Origin: Balanoglossus misakiensis
Lineage: Eukaryota > Hemichordata
NCBI GenBank assembly: GCA_040954595.2
Contig: CM082581.2
Location: forward strand, 7,812,001-7,876,000
Reading direction: 5' to 3'
Length of the DNA stretch: 64,000 nucleotides
Part shown: one piece after another, positions 1 through 12,783 of the stretch
How positions within the stretch are numbered: position 1 is the first letter of the stretch
Layout: each line of letters begins with the position of its first letter
Notes under the pieces: generated by a model
The model's database searches: none
The model's input: only the letters and a program-made list of their open reading frames with translations
Told to the model about the DNA's origin: nothing
Program-made: the position numbers and the translations under genes

Positions 1-3000
1 GGGGTTCTGCAGACACTCTGATGATATTGATTTCTGTGGTCAGGTGAGCAAACAATCTATTAGTGATATCTAGTTGATATTTAATAATGTGAATTTTTAA
101 AGCATTACACTGAAAGTCACTGGGCATTTGATTTCTGTCTTATGAATGATGAATGAATTTATTAGCCTACTACTCATTTGCTAGTACATCTCTGATCAAG
201 TAAAATATATTTTTAGAGTGCTGGTATAAGAATATATGCTGATCATCTTTGGATTTTATTTCTTTTGAAAGGGACCCATGGATTTCAAAGATCCCAGCCT
301 ACACCATCTCCAGACCAGCTCGTTCTCTTTCATGTTTGCCAGGAAGTTTGATGACAATGTGACCAGTCATTTGAGACAGGAACTGGCGAAGTGGAGAAGA
401 GGCGGTTTCTATGACTACGTGAAGGCTGAATACGTCCGACAGGATTTTCTGGAGTATGTGTTAATTGACTTGTGAGCGTTGATGGCGCTTTTTGCAACAT
501 AGACGATCAGGGAGTTTTGTTAACAGTCCATTTCTACATAAAATATCCATCTCTTGATAATTGTTTATGTCTAGCTCTGAAAAGCACATGCCTCTATTAA
601 GGTTTTCTGGAAACTGAATTTTGCTCCTAGGTTATTGGCCGAATTGGTTCTTCATAAAAAGTATGGTTTCCAGTGGCGCAAGTCAGTCCATAAACCGGTT
701 GTGAAAGAGTGGAAACTACTGCCGGTGGCTCGGCCAACAGACGCCTGCTGCCAAGCCGTCTTCAGCACCAGAAACCCTATGGTTCAGAATAAAAGATATT
801 GGGTCGACTTCGACGTGGTGAGTGGGCTTGGTTCTGCCTCGTACATGAGCACGCATCCATTGTGGATTGGACATGTGCTATACACTCAGATATCTACCTC
901 AGAGTTTCTGTTGCCGTTCAAGACAAGGACGAAACAGATGATGAGGTTGGAACTCACAGTGTTCCAACAACCGCACTGTACTTTGGTTTTGCATCACCAG
1001 TGTCTACTCATTGGATGTTTGTACAGGCCAATTGCTTTTATTCATATTGGGTAACAAAACAGTGCATGTTATATAAAGACTCTCTATTTCTCTTTCCAGA
1101 CAGAAATTAATGGACCAACATCTAGAATGAGAGGTTCTTTGGTAAGTGCCTTAGAACTTTTCTTAATGAACAGGAAAACTTGTTATGTCAGATGTGAACT
1201 TGTCTTCAGCTCATCATTTTGCATATATTGACCATGGCAACTTTTCTTTCTTTTCTCTGTTTGTCATAGTTGCCCAGAAGGCAAGCTGAATGCTATTGCC
1301 AAGGCCACTTAAAAACCCTTCAACTAATGGGGACGAACAAATATGGAGGGTAAGTTTTCAGAGCGCCACCAGCGGCCATTTTGCCAAGAGACTTATGTTT
1401 TTATAGTTTCGGAACTTCCACACATTTTGCACTTTGCACAGTACTGCAATTGGCAATTAAGGTGCACATGTAAGAGTTTCCACAGTTTGACATTTGAAGT
1501 ATGGTAACTATCACCAATGTGCAAATATATCCATTTGTTTTATCCCATTTTCATCACTGTAGACGTGGACTAGACAACCCGCCCCATCCCTATGACTTGG
1601 CATTTGGCAAACATCTTACCATCAGAGCACAGTTTAAACTGGATGGCAAGACAAATGTCAACTGCCATGAAGTTGAGAACCTAAAACAGATCAGTGAGTA
1701 TGCTTACATAGAACTTTGCTACCAGAATTTCAGGGCTTTCCTTGTATTGTACTTAACAAGGGTTGGAATTTATAGCATAGATCATGCAACCTAAAATGAA
1801 TTTAATAAAACACAACTATTATTTTCCCTGCAGGCAAAAGGTTCCAATTCCTGAAAAGGGACTATTTCCACTTTGTCAGCTTTGGGCAAAACAAGACTCT
1901 CCATTTCAAGGCAGACATCTTTGACCCCAGCGGAAAACTCCATTGTCACAAAGTCCTGACATTTAAGTGGTCTGTGAGAAGTCATTTTGGGGTAAGTGTG
2001 AAACACCTCGGTAGAGGATAATATTAACATGGTCATTTGGGGTTTAAGCTGGGCACCTGTCTGAATGAATAAAATTTCCAAACACACGAGTTAGCTGACA
2101 TGATATTTGAACTTTCCCTCTCTCTGCAGCCTGAAGATGCCCAGTACTTAGTGTCTAACGTCTACTGTGGTGAGCTGAAGACTGGTTGGTGGACGCTCAC
2201 TCTCCACCAACTCAACGTGGAGAATGCCTTTCCCTACACGACCAAGATTCACTTGGTCAAGCGCAAGTGGTTCAATGACGACACCAAAGGCAAGTCACAC
2301 TTTGTGTCGGCATGGAGACACACCATCACAGCCTTCTTTTGGTTGGTTTGACTCCCGTTGTTAAAGTTTGTGTATTGAATGAAAACAGGTGATGCTTCGA
2401 TGAATGGGTTGTTCATGGTTTCAGTTTTTACTGGGTGCAGAAACTAAGCCATCTGGTGCAGACAGAGTGTATGGTAGGATTTGTGCTCAGTCAAAGCTGC
2501 TTGTAACCACTTTCTGTGTGTTATCTTTTACCTGGCAGAAAGACTATATGGATTATGGCAAGTGGAGGACATGATGGAATTGCCCCTTGGAGCCACTTTT
2601 TACGACATCAGCGGCAAAAGCATGAAATCTAATGATGGTGTCCCAGAGGCATCTGATACACCAATACCTTCGCAAATTAACACAACAACAAATGAACATT
2701 ATTTTGAGGATATAAATGCACCAAAAAACGAGAATCACGATGAAATGGTCAATGACCTTTTGGCGAAAACGGGAGGTGGATATACAAATCCTGACAAAGC
2801 GCCGGAGCCTGTTCGCGAGAAAGAGGATGCAGAACCCACGGTTGCCAAGCAACCAGAAACAGCTGCCAAGGCGACCAGGCCACCTATCCAACCACAAGAC
2901 CTGGGTGGTGATGTCAACGGTGCAGATCGGGCAGGGGAGGGGAAAGAGGGGGCGGTTAATCCACTGCAATACATGGAAGTGAACACAGAGAGTGACAGTC

Positions 3001-3716
3001 TGGATAGGGACAGGGGTCGTGACCTCCGAGGCGATCTTGAACTGGACGTCGACAGGGTTAAGCGGTTTGAGAAAGACGTGAGGATGCACAACATTCAGAG
3101 GCGTTTCCTGGTGGCAGGAAGTCAAGTGGAGAAACCGGAACAAACTGTGCCTGCTGTTGCTATTGGCAACTTGGATAACCAAGTCGTTCTGGTTCCTGAG
3201 GAGAGGTAAATGGGACTGACCATTAACTCTATTTCTTTATAACTGAAAAGTTTATAAAAATGAAAAGTCACCATTATATTCTCTGTAATAGTCTCTGTTT
3301 TTTTATCAGCATTAATTTTGATTTCTTTTCCAGGGCACTCAAAGAAAACATCTCCAATTTGGGCTTGAAGTTAATTTTGTTCATTGCTGTTGCAGTTATC
3401 TTGACCAAAGGGTAAGTTATTTGGCTGCTACCACCACTCAGGTTGTATGCAGGATGTCATACATGGCCAGAATACATGTAACCTGTTATCACCTAGTACT
3501 TGTAAACAAGAAAAAAAATTTTTTTTTTATAAATCATGTATCATTTACTAAGAGTTTTTGACAGACAGTACATGTATTTCCCCCACTTCTTTCAGCATAT
3601 TGGTTCCTTTGAAGCTGGTCAAACTGGAAAGAAGAAATTACAGAGGGATTTTCCTGGTGTTTATAACAGTGGCTGTTGTACAGAGCTTACTCTACACTTA
3701 CGCACAGATCACTTAA
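1..3716 (+). CDS. Xylosyltransferase-like GT14 protein, C-terminal part (5' end outside window)
   Basis: Exons in one continuous frame: <1-43, 272-453, 631-817, 1100-1141, 1270-1349, 1563-1693, 1834-1991, 2130-2289, 2539-3205, 3334-3411, 3596-3716 (stop TAA 3714-3716). The first two exons read CGQGPMDFKD then FMFARKFDDNV, which matches the end of the Branch/GT14 domain of peptide O-xylosyltransferases (known pattern: WCGCSPNDFK ... FFARKF). The later exons (FDPSGKLHC, LKTGWWTLTLHQL) resemble the Xylo_C region that follows it. By family, the enzyme would act in the Golgi and start glycosaminoglycan chains on serine; the catalytic core lies upstream and is not seen. Exon 2539-3205 encodes an acidic, Pro/Glu-rich linker. 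The last two exons encode two hydrophobic segments (ILFIAVAVILTKG and IFLVFITVAVVQSLLYTY) ending 4-5 residues from the C terminus. Known XYLTs have an N-terminal signal anchor instead, so this is a divergent homolog. The intron after 2289 has a GC donor. Confidence 0.72.
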
Positions 3717-4356
3717 TTAAAAACTGCAGCAGACAACTTGATCAACTCATCGGTCTCCGTGTCAAAACTCTTGAGAAGAATGTTCATCATATCAGAGACT
3801 TTTAACTTTTTACATCTCAAATCTTGTTAGACAATTCTCAGTTGGATGAGAATGCTCATGAGATTCCATGCCATGCGACAAGCATTGCTCTGAAATGTTA
3901 ATTAATGATCCAGCGTAGTTCACATCGCTTTGCCAAACTCCCCTAAAATGCTGAGAGATTATATAGCCAACTCACATCCCAGACTAACGTCAATGTAAGT
4001 TTATACATGAATAACTCAATCTGTACTTTCTTTCTTAATTTTTTTCTTCAGAAAAGTGTTCAAAATTACATGACGCAATGTTTAACTAAGGTAAAGGTAA
4101 AAATACTGATAGAGGAATACATTTCTCTGTTTAGGCACTCTGGGCTGTGGGTTAATCCTGAAACAGTGTGACCGAGAGAAATGAATATCTTGTGGCATGT
4201 AAGAATATTCTTTTACTATGACGATAACTGAAATAGGCTGAATTATTTGCCATTAAGAGAGTTCTTATATTTTTAACTACGACTACTGCTATAATACCAG
4301 TGTATTGAACTTTGGTATGAAACATTTTAAAGTGACTTTTCTTTGACTTGAGCTGA
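3717..4356 (+). other. Probable 3' UTR of the xylosyltransferase-like gene
   Basis: AT-rich DNA between the stop codon and the first good poly(A) signal. I see no coding exon here. Confidence 0.5.
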
Positions 4357-4362
4357 AATAAA
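4357..4362 (+). promoter_or_regulatory. Candidate poly(A) signal AATAAA of the xylosyltransferase-like gene
   Basis: AATAAA about 640 bp after the stop codon, followed by T- and GT-rich sequence near 4460-4500. Confidence 0.5.
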
Positions 4363-4678
4363 GTTTGGATAGTGGGTGCCCATGTTCTGGCCCCAAATAT
4401 GAATATTGATAATTGATCATTGTTCGTGAATCAGAGAATGGTCACATGATCAGACTGTGTTGGGGTGCACTTTTTTGTGTGTGTTGCTATGTATTGAAAA
4501 TCTGTGATTAGCTAGATTTCAACTTTCCAAAGTTGCTTAATTAGCTAAATTCGTGTAGGTGGCTGCATACCATTAAATTGCCTAATTGCCAGGCACTGTG
4601 GTAACATTCCACGACGTGATAAGATAGTGGTATATAGACAGAGCAGCGACACACAGAAAGTAAAATAACTACCGGTAC

Positions 4679-4684
4679 TTTATT
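4679..4684 (-). promoter_or_regulatory. Candidate poly(A) signal of LMAN2
   Basis: TTTATT on the plus strand reads AATAAA on the minus strand, about 1.5 kb after the LMAN2 stop. It would end the LMAN2 transcript about 320 bp from the poly(A) signal of the convergent neighbour. A closer cryptic signal cannot be excluded. Confidence 0.4.
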
Positions 4685-6169
4685 GCCATTGGACAAAAAA
4701 TCACCAAAGTACACCATCTCCTGAATTTTAATACAAATATGAAAGATTTACAAAATAAGTTTCCTTTTTGAGTTAAAGTTTTTAACAGATATATCCCAAA
4801 TAGCGCCAATTATCTGAATCACAACACATTACCAGTAAGTCCTTTGCAAGGAAAAAAGACAAACAGAAATTGCATGCATGCATTTCAGAAAATAAATTAC
4901 AAATTTACCCAAGATATGAAAACAATACATTTTCGTTATAAACTAAAACCAAAAGGTTACCACACAGTGGAGTACTTCAGTCCTTAGCAAACAGATGGCA
5001 CCATCTTGAATTTGTAACAATTCTGATACGCAAGTGCACGTCCCATAAGTACGCCCATTAATTTGTTAAACTTGTTCACGATGAAACAACTAAAGTTAAG
5101 GCCACAATCAGCACTTGATCTACATTTGTGTATACCTATTGGCAAGCTCATCATAATGGATCAATCTAAGTTTGAAAGTATAACTGAAAATAATGCAAGT
5201 GGTAGCTAGTGGGTGTTCTAACTCTAACGCTAACTCTGATTCGTTTGTCCCTTGTACATCAATCACTATCCTTTGTTAGTACTATTTTACTTGTACTTAA
5301 AGTTTTGTTTTTAAATATTAATTTACTGTTATACTAAACTTGCTTGGTGAGTTATCTGATGACTTAGGTAACTGCCCCTTTAAAACTTATCTATAAACTT
5401 AAAGGGGAAAAACATTGTTATCAACACAGAAAACACCTGTGTGAATAAGTTGGACAATACTTTGTCTTTAAATAACTCATCATCGGCAAAAAAAGCTCTT
5501 ACATGTAAAATTATAACATGGATTAGTTTCAAGAGGATATGTATATAACTAGAAACACTTTTACTTGATTTCCAGACACCTGAACTGTTATAAAATTAGT
5601 ACGCAAGACAAATGTTGCAGTGGAAATACACAAACTACATTTTTTCTCACAAAATTACATTTCTTGTAAACAAAATGAATCACAATTGAAGGTTACTCCC
5701 TCCAAAGTTGTTTTTCTTCTTTCAGAAAAATTCATTGACTAAAACAGACCTCTGTGGACGATTTTCTGAAAACACAAGACTACATACATCTCCAAGACTA
5801 CAGAAAATGTCTGGAGAAATTTGATTTTAGAGAAGATACAATATGTACTGACCAATGTTTTTTTTTATCAAATTATCAAAGTCAGTGGTGCTATGTAGCA
5901 AAATAGCTCACTTTCAATCAATCTTAATCTCGCTGTAAATATAGAAATGGAAATTCTATTATTCCTTATGAGCCTAAAAAAACTCATTTGCTATCATGGC
6001 CATGTAATCTGATATTTCTCTCCAAGTACATGTAATATCAAGTAATTTTTATGAGTAATTTTGTCAATGGGCTCACAAAAAAGGTATTTAAGTGAAAGTA
6101 AAGTGCTGTGCAGTATATTTTAACTACTTGGGGGAATTATGTACATAACTAATTGCATGTTTTTTTTTT
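4685..6169 (-). other. Probable long 3' UTR of LMAN2
   Basis: About 1.5 kb of AT-rich sequence with homopolymer runs and no supported exon on either strand. Its assignment to LMAN2 rests on the poly(A) signal at 4679-4684. Confidence 0.4.
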
Positions 6170-9102
6170 TTAGTAGAACCTCTTTCTGTTTTGTTCTTGT
6201 CTTTTCTGGAAAACTAAAAACCCGACAATAATACACACAAGTCCACCGAGACAAATACAGAAAATAAGTAAAAATAGTTTGCCCCAGCTGAGTGAGATGT
6301 TTTTGAAAGCTCCACTTGGATCGTCTATGTGATCTGTTGAGAGAGAGAAGAAATATTGGGGGAAGTTAGCAGTTGATTTTGGGTAATTTGTGTTGCAGGA
6401 AATATTAATGAGAACTTAGCAGTGCACAGTGTGGCAACTGTACTTGCTACACTGTGCACTGGAAATTTGGCATTCTCACAGTTGGATTTTGTTGTTGTTG
6501 AAAATAATGTCTCTTACCTCTTGGTGACGCAAAGAAATCAGCTTGCGGACTAATTTTACTGTAATCAACGTCACTGTCTTTTTCTGCTCTTGAAACTTCC
6601 AATTCATACAACTTCATGGATAAAATATCATGATTATCTGTCAAATAGAAAATATCAATATGAAAATTCAAACTTCAACAATGCAATCCATTTCAATCTT
6701 CTTGAGTTGACGAAAACCTATTTACAGAAACAATAAACAGTATTCAATTATTAAGTATACTGTCAAAAAAGGCAATGCCATGGTGGTGAAAGGGTTTAAG
6801 GCAGACATAGGAATTGGAATCAAAGTTTAATATTACTGACCTGCTAGCTGACCAGTCTGAGCTGAAGCGCCAAAGTAATAGCCAGTTGGTAACCTGATAC
6901 CAGTCACATCGAAACATTCCTTCCACTCATTCTTATTATCAATGTCCATCATGACCTGCGGGGTGCAACACAGTCACAATATAAACCATGCTTATTATTC
7001 TGAAAGCTGATGGGATTCTGGAGTGAAAGGATTGCTTGCTCTGCAGAGGTCTGGTTTACAGGAGAATTCCTTGCTAGTTTTTAGGTGACGAAAGCAGTGA
7101 CCATTCAAACCACACTGGACGAAAAACCACTCACCGTCAGTCTGTCCTGGGAATACCGGACTGCCATGGTTGTGTCGTGGTCAGCATTACGCAGCCCCAA
7201 CGCTTCACATCCGGCTACCTCAGTGTGTGTGCCATCCCTGTCGTGGTCGTACCTCCAAGTGCCGTTGTTGATCTGTGCTGACATGTATGGATGGCGGTGC
7301 TGACCACAGAAAAGTTTTAAGAGACAAAGAAAACTTTTGGTCAATATGAGTTATTATCGGTGGTTACTGGGCATTTCCTACCATGGTTACACCCTAACTC
7401 AAATCAGTGTTCTTGCATTAACGATATGTCAGTGCAAGCAAAACTGATACAAATTCACAGGATTTCCATACTCACATTATGTGGTCCATTGTGGTTACTG
7501 TATGTATCTATGAACAGTCCCAGACCTTTGAAATAATCCCTACTGCCGAATACTGATCCTGTAGGGCAAAATTGATGAAAAGAGTGACAAGGCTGTGGTA
7601 AACACAAATTTTGTCCTTAGTTGGTACTTTGCTTGAAATTTGTCAACATAAACTCATCAGCTGTAATCGAAACAACCTTAACACTAGTGTACATTTGTTA
7701 AATGACTTACCTAGTTCCATGCGATCTTTAACATACCAGATAGCAAGTCCATCACCAAACAGTGTCCCCCTACCTTTCCCATGAATTTTGAAGTGGATGT
7801 GCAATTCCCAATCTCTTACATGGCAAGGCTGAACAAAAAAGATGAAAGTTAATAGTTTTCTTGCATCTACGGTACAATATTTAGGGGCTTGAGACCTAAG
7901 TGTGTATCCAACACGTAAAGATTCATCAGAATCAACTCTCATACAATAAGTGCTCCCCAATGTTGACTTTCTGTCTGGTATTTACAGACTATGGTCTTGA
8001 TACTCTGTGTACTTAACAACTTACATGGCTTGAAAATTAACAAGGCCAGTTTTCCTATTAAATCTGGAGGAAACCTTGAACAGATGGCTGGGAAAGATAT
8101 ATGACAGAAGTTGAGAAACGGTCGGTTAACCACTCCTGGACCCTTAGGGGAAATTTCAAGTAGTCATTGAAACAGTTCTTATTTCTTGATGTAAATGGTA
8201 CTACTTTTTGAGATAACTTACTAGTTTGTTCCAAATGGCTCCCCTCTGCGTTTGTCGATCCGCTGTAAGTCTGACGAAATTATTGGTTACCATGGTATTC
8301 CCAGTGAAATCCCAAAGAGGAATGCTCATTCCGGAACCTACAAGAGGCAAAGAGAATGAAAGCAATATTTATTCAGCCATTATTTTTCATATACTGCTTT
8401 TCCATGACGCCATGTGTGACAATGGTGCAACATCTGTTGCACACACACAAATGCACAATGTACATGTATGTACATTGCTCCATGTAAAAAGATACAACTG
8501 CACATGTTTAGTCATTTTGGCATCTGTATTTACTTAGATACAATGTACGTTACGGGTACTGAAAACGGAACAGCAGAATCTACCAAGGGTTGGCCTATCA
8601 AGGTAATCGATGGGTGATTTGCTGAGAATTTCAACTTCCCTACAACACAATGCATGATTGAAAGAGTGTACATATCCTCAGGTCTAGAGAAATCTGTTCT
8701 AGTAATGTGGCTTGGTCCATCATCAGATTGATCAATTGGATCAATGCCACACCCAAAAGAGCGCAGTTACAGTTACAGCGAAATTCTCGACTATGCACCT
8801 ACTCTCTGAAGATATTATGCTCTCCCATGCAGTACTATATGGTATCGGTGCCAGCAATATTGATGGTAACGTAGTGTACGTGCGCTAGCGAGAGAACCAC
8901 CCATCAGATCAGATGTGGCGACACGTTACTTTTCTGTTATGGCTGACAAAGACGACCGCTCACCTGTGTATGGCTTGACCAGCGAATGTTCCCGCTTGAG
9001 ATAATCTCTCGGATTTCCCTCTCTTTCCCTTGAGTCGATGCATAGCACATAGAAAGACATCAAAACAAGTGCAACGTGTACGAAGCCCCTGAAGGTCGCC
9101 AT
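6170..9102 (-). CDS. LMAN2: Vesicular integral-membrane lectin VIP36 (LMAN2), complete, 8 exons
   Basis: Exons in transcription order: 9102-8964, 8337-8222, 7828-7711, 7558-7476, 7299-7135, 6955-6841, 6637-6518, 6333-6170; all phases join to give 339 residues. It is a cargo lectin that binds high-mannose N-glycans on glycoproteins in the ER-Golgi route. An N-terminal signal peptide precedes the VIP36-like motif YLKREHSLVKPY. The L-type lectin domain (about residues 35-255) has FGDGLAIWY (D111), IDTYSNHN (D142, N146) and YDHDRDG (H171), which match known Ca2+ and mannose ligands of VIP36. A membrane segment spans about 305-327, and the short cytosolic tail ends KRFY, as in VIP36. The start is the ATG at 9102, directly before the hydrophobic leader. 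The closest relatives LMAN2 and LMAN2L are hard to separate by eye; the KRFY tail favours LMAN2 or the pre-duplication ancestor. Confidence 0.93.
6420..6461. repeat. Perfect 13-bp hairpin in LMAN2 intron 7
   Basis: CAGTGCACAGTGT at 6420-6432 and its exact reverse complement at 6449-6461, with a 16-nt loop. It lies between LMAN2 coding exons 7 and 8. Function unknown. Confidence 0.6.
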
Positions 9103-9296
9103 TTTGCTATTAGAACTCGTTGCTCCCTGGAATTCTCGCGATAGTTCGATAGCTGCGAGACTACTGTAAGATTTCGATGAGGGCACTGGTACGTGTTTAC
9201 GGCAAGGTCATAGGGCATAGGGTCAGATAAGCTAGGGGTCAACGAAGGTCATTCATGATTTGGTCATGGTGTTTGGTTTGACACGTCGAGGATCAT
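9103..9296 (-). promoter_or_regulatory. Likely 5' UTR and promoter of LMAN2
   Basis: Sequence directly upstream of the LMAN2 start and before the repeat cluster. No TATA box is evident. Assignment is by position only. Confidence 0.3.
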
Positions 9297-9396
9297 GATC
9301 AGTCTCGGTTCATCCAGGTTCCTCTGCTTCTTCCCCTGCGCTCCATCGCGCAGAAGAAGCAGAGGAGTTTTAGGTAACCGAGACTAATCGATGATC
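9297..9396. repeat. About 100-bp imperfect foldback hairpin (MITE-like)
   Basis: The arm CCTCTGCTTCTTC (9321-9333) is the reverse complement of GAAGAAGCAGAGG (9353-9365). The homology extends outward: AGTCTCGGTT (9301-9310) pairs with AACCGAGACT (9376-9385). It lies just outside the large inverted-repeat element and upstream of LMAN2. No target-site duplication is clear. Confidence 0.65.
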
Positions 9397-9857
9397 GACT
9401 TTTTGACTTGGTGGCGACATTTACAATACCAGAACAGACCACACTACGTACGTGTATGTACGTCCCCCAGACTGTTTGTCAACAAGTGCGAATCTGTCTG
9501 GTAATGTACGCGCTTTGGCCCTGTTTTGGTCAAAATTTTGTTTTATTAATTTAATGTATATTAGAAATAGTTTTATGTAGACTGGAATTTAATTTTATTA
9601 GGAGCAATCACGAATTAATTTGACCTTTCCCACAGTCCTTTGCGCACGCCTCCTGAAATCAAAATCAAAATGGCGGCTGTTTATGTCCATTCCTCGCATA
9701 AAGTTAAAAAAAGGGCCGTTGTACAAGTTGTGAGACATTTTGTGGTGGTTAGTCGTCCCGTACGAATGAGGCGTGAACGATAATGATTATCGGTGCCCGA
9801 GTTTTGGTCCACAGATGGGAATTTCATGCTGTTCACCGTAAAACACAACCCTAACTG

Positions 9858-10725
9858 TTAACCACTGGGCTTGGGGCATGGATGGCTGTTTATTGTGGCT
9901 AGACATGTGTTGCCTAACCCAGTGCATAGCGTGATACAAATACTAGTGGTCGATATGATTTAGCCTAACCGTTACCCATTGGCCATGGGTGGCTGCTTAT
10001 GGTGGCCAGACACTTTATGCCTAACCCGGTGCATAGCTTGATACAAATATTAGTGGTCGATATGATTTAGCCTAACCGTTAACCATTGGGCATGGATGGC
10101 TGTTTATGGTGGCTAGACATGTGTTGCCTAACCCAGTGCATAGACTGATAGAAATATTAGTGGTCGATATGATTTAGCCTAACTGTTAACCATTGGGCAT
10201 GCATGGCTGTTTATGGTGGCTAGACACTTTATGCCTAACCCAGTGCATAGAGTGATAGAAATATTAGTGGTCGATATGATTTAGCCTAACCGTTAACCAT
10301 TGGGCATGGATGGCTGTTTATGGTGGCTAGACATGTGTTGCCTAACCCAGTGCATAGAGTGATAGAAATATTAGTGGTCGATATGATTTAGCCTAACTTT
10401 TAACCATTGGGCATGCATGGCTGTTTATGGTGGCTAGACACTTTATGCCTAACCCAGTGCATAGAGTGATAGAAATATTAGTGGTCGATATGAATTTGCC
10501 TAACCGTTAACCATTGGGCATGGATGGCTGTTTATGGTGGCCAGACACTTTATGCCTAACCCAGTGCATAGAGTGATAGAAATATTAGTGGTCGATATGA
10601 TTTTGCCTAACCGTTAACCATTGGGCATGGATGGCTGTTTATGGTGGCCAGACACTTTATGCCTAACCCAGTGCATAGAGTGATATAAATATTAGTGGTC
10701 GAAATGATTTTACCTAACTGTTCGC
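9858..10725 (+). repeat. 107-bp tandem array, 8 units, left arm of foldback element
   Basis: The word AGTGGTCGATATGA (or near variants) recurs at 9945, 10052, 10159, 10266, 10373, 10480, 10587 and 10694, an exact 107-bp period. Units also share CCATTGGGCATGGATGGCTG and GCCTAACCCAGTGCATAG. Two sub-variants (ACATGTGTTG versus ACACTTTATG after GGCTAG or GGCCAG) alternate in part of the array. Confidence 0.92.
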
Positions 10726-11044
10726 CATCTAAAGAAGCAACTGTTATGTGACTTAATTTTTGTGTTGTCGTATTTCACTGCATTGTTATCTCAAAAAAAA
10801 AAAAAAAATTATGCAATTTTTTTTTATTTTCGCATTTTTTTTGCTATAATGTAGTTCACAAAAATTTCCCATTGTACAGTAATAAAATTAATGATGGTAT
10901 GATTTTTTTCACCATTGGGCTTGGATCAGTCCAAATTAATTGGAAAACACGTAACATTAATTGGAAATGCTGGAAAAATTAATTCCTGTCTACATGGAGT
11001 GATATGTACTGTTTGCACTTGTTAATTATTACAATGTTAAAATT

Positions 11045-11895
11045 AATATCACTCCATGCATCGAGTTAGGCATAAAGTGTCTAGCCACCATAAACAGCCA
11101 TCCATGCCCAATGGTTAACAGTTAGGCTAAATCATATCGACCACTAATATTTATATCACACTATGCACCGAGTTAGGCAACACATGTCTAGCCACCATAA
11201 ACAGACATCCATGCCCAATGGTTAACAGTTAGGCTAAATCATATCGACCACTAATATTTATATCACGCTATGCACCGAGTTAGGCAACACATGTCTAGCC
11301 ACCATAAACAGCCATCCACGCCCAATGGTTAACAGTTAGGCTAAATCATATCGACCACTAATATTTATATCACTCTATGCACTGGGTTAGGCAACACATG
11401 TCTAGCCACCATAAACAGCCATGCATGCCCAATGGTTAACAGTTAGGCTAAATCATATCGACCACTAATATTTATATCACACTATGCACCGAGTTAGGCA
11501 ACACATGTCTAGCCACCATAAACAGCCATCCATGCCCAATGGTTAACGGTTAGGCAAAATCATATCGACCACTAATATTTCTATCACTCTATGCACTGGG
11601 TTAGGCATAAAGTGTCTGGCCACCATAAGCAGCCATTCATGCCCAATGGTTAACAGTTAGGCTAAACCATATCGACCACTAATTTTTGTATCAAGGATTC
11701 AAGCTATGCACTGTGTTAGGCAACACATGTCTAGCCACCATAAGCAGCCATCCGGTCCACGCCCAATGGTTAATGGTTAGGCAAAATCATATCGCCTGTT
11801 AAATTTTTTATTATGGCTATGTACTGGGTTAGGCAACAGATGTCAAGCCACTGAGAACAGCCATCTATGCCCAATGGTGAACAGTTTAGACAAGC
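11045..11895 (-). repeat. Same 107-bp unit in inverted orientation, about 7 units
   Basis: The reverse-complement word ATATCGACCACTAAT has its CGACC at 11138, 11245, 11352, 11459, 11566 and 11673, again exactly 107 bp apart. A diverged unit follows at 11793, 120 bp on because of a small insertion. The array mirrors the left one, so the two could pair into a hairpin with arms of nearly 1 kb. Confidence 0.92.
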
Positions 11896-12783
11896 CCACT
11901 ATATTCGCTTTGTGATTTTTGAATCTCAATACTTTTTGTGTGTTTGCAGTGATTTTTTGTCTTTAAAATAATCTCAATACTTTTTGTGTGCATGCTTGTT
12001 TTGAGGGTGTTTCTGGTTGTGAGGGGAGTTTCAAATTAGGGACGGAGCTCATGGTTTCGTTTAGCTTGGACTAAAACTCTATGGGCCTACACGTTCTCTA
12101 CACATACGCACTTGCCATTACTCCACACACGCAACATAGAGAGAGCCGGAACAATTTTTTTATGAAATGAACATTTGTGTTTATTACGAAAAAAATGAAG
12201 CCGTACACTTGGAGCAACACTCGGTTAGGCATGGCCATAAAACACCGCCCTGCCACGCAGAGCTATCCCACTGGACAACATTCTCGCCACGGTCACCGTC
12301 CCTTACCGTACTGTCGTCTCATGTCGTCCTTAGCTCTGCGTAGCAGGGTCGTGGCTAACGGCGATGACAACATGGCACACCACGGCCCTGATTGTCTTAC
12401 TACCGTAGGCAAATTAAAATTAAGCTGCAGCAGACGATTATCTTAACCGAATTTCTACAAAGTGGTTTCGACTAGAATTTTCCATCTGTGAACCAAAACT
12501 CGTGCACCAATCACCGTTACCGAGCACACCTCATTCGTACGGGACGTCGAACCGCCACAAAACGTCCCATAACTTGCACAACGGTCCCTTTTTTCACTTT
12601 CTCCGAGGAAATCAAACATAAACAGCCGCCATTTGTATTTAAAGGAAGCGTGCGCAAAGGACTGTGGGAAAAGCCTAATTAATTCGTGATTGCTAATAAA
12701 ATTAAATTTCAGTCTACATAAAAATATTTCTAATACATTAAATTAATAAAACATAAATTAGACCAAAGCAGGGCCAAAGTGCG

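Noticed and set aside
799-1110. Possible extra exon (VSVAVQDKDETDD) in the xylosyltransferase-like gene
   Set aside because: It lies in the intron between 817 and 1100. The two flanking exons already join in phase 0 and the candidate has no good donor.
2553-3182. Minus-strand ORF of 209 codons opposite the acidic linker exon
   Set aside because: Antisense shadow of exon 2539-3205; no homology seen.
9858-11895. CRISPR-like regular repeats
   Set aside because: The 107-bp units are contiguous tandem copies without unique spacers, sit in mirrored arms of a eukaryotic element, and have no cas genes.
12177-12682. Two ORFs inside the foldback element (89 and 64 codons)
   Set aside because: Short, no recognisable domain, and their composition looks like random translation. 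They do not support a transposase.
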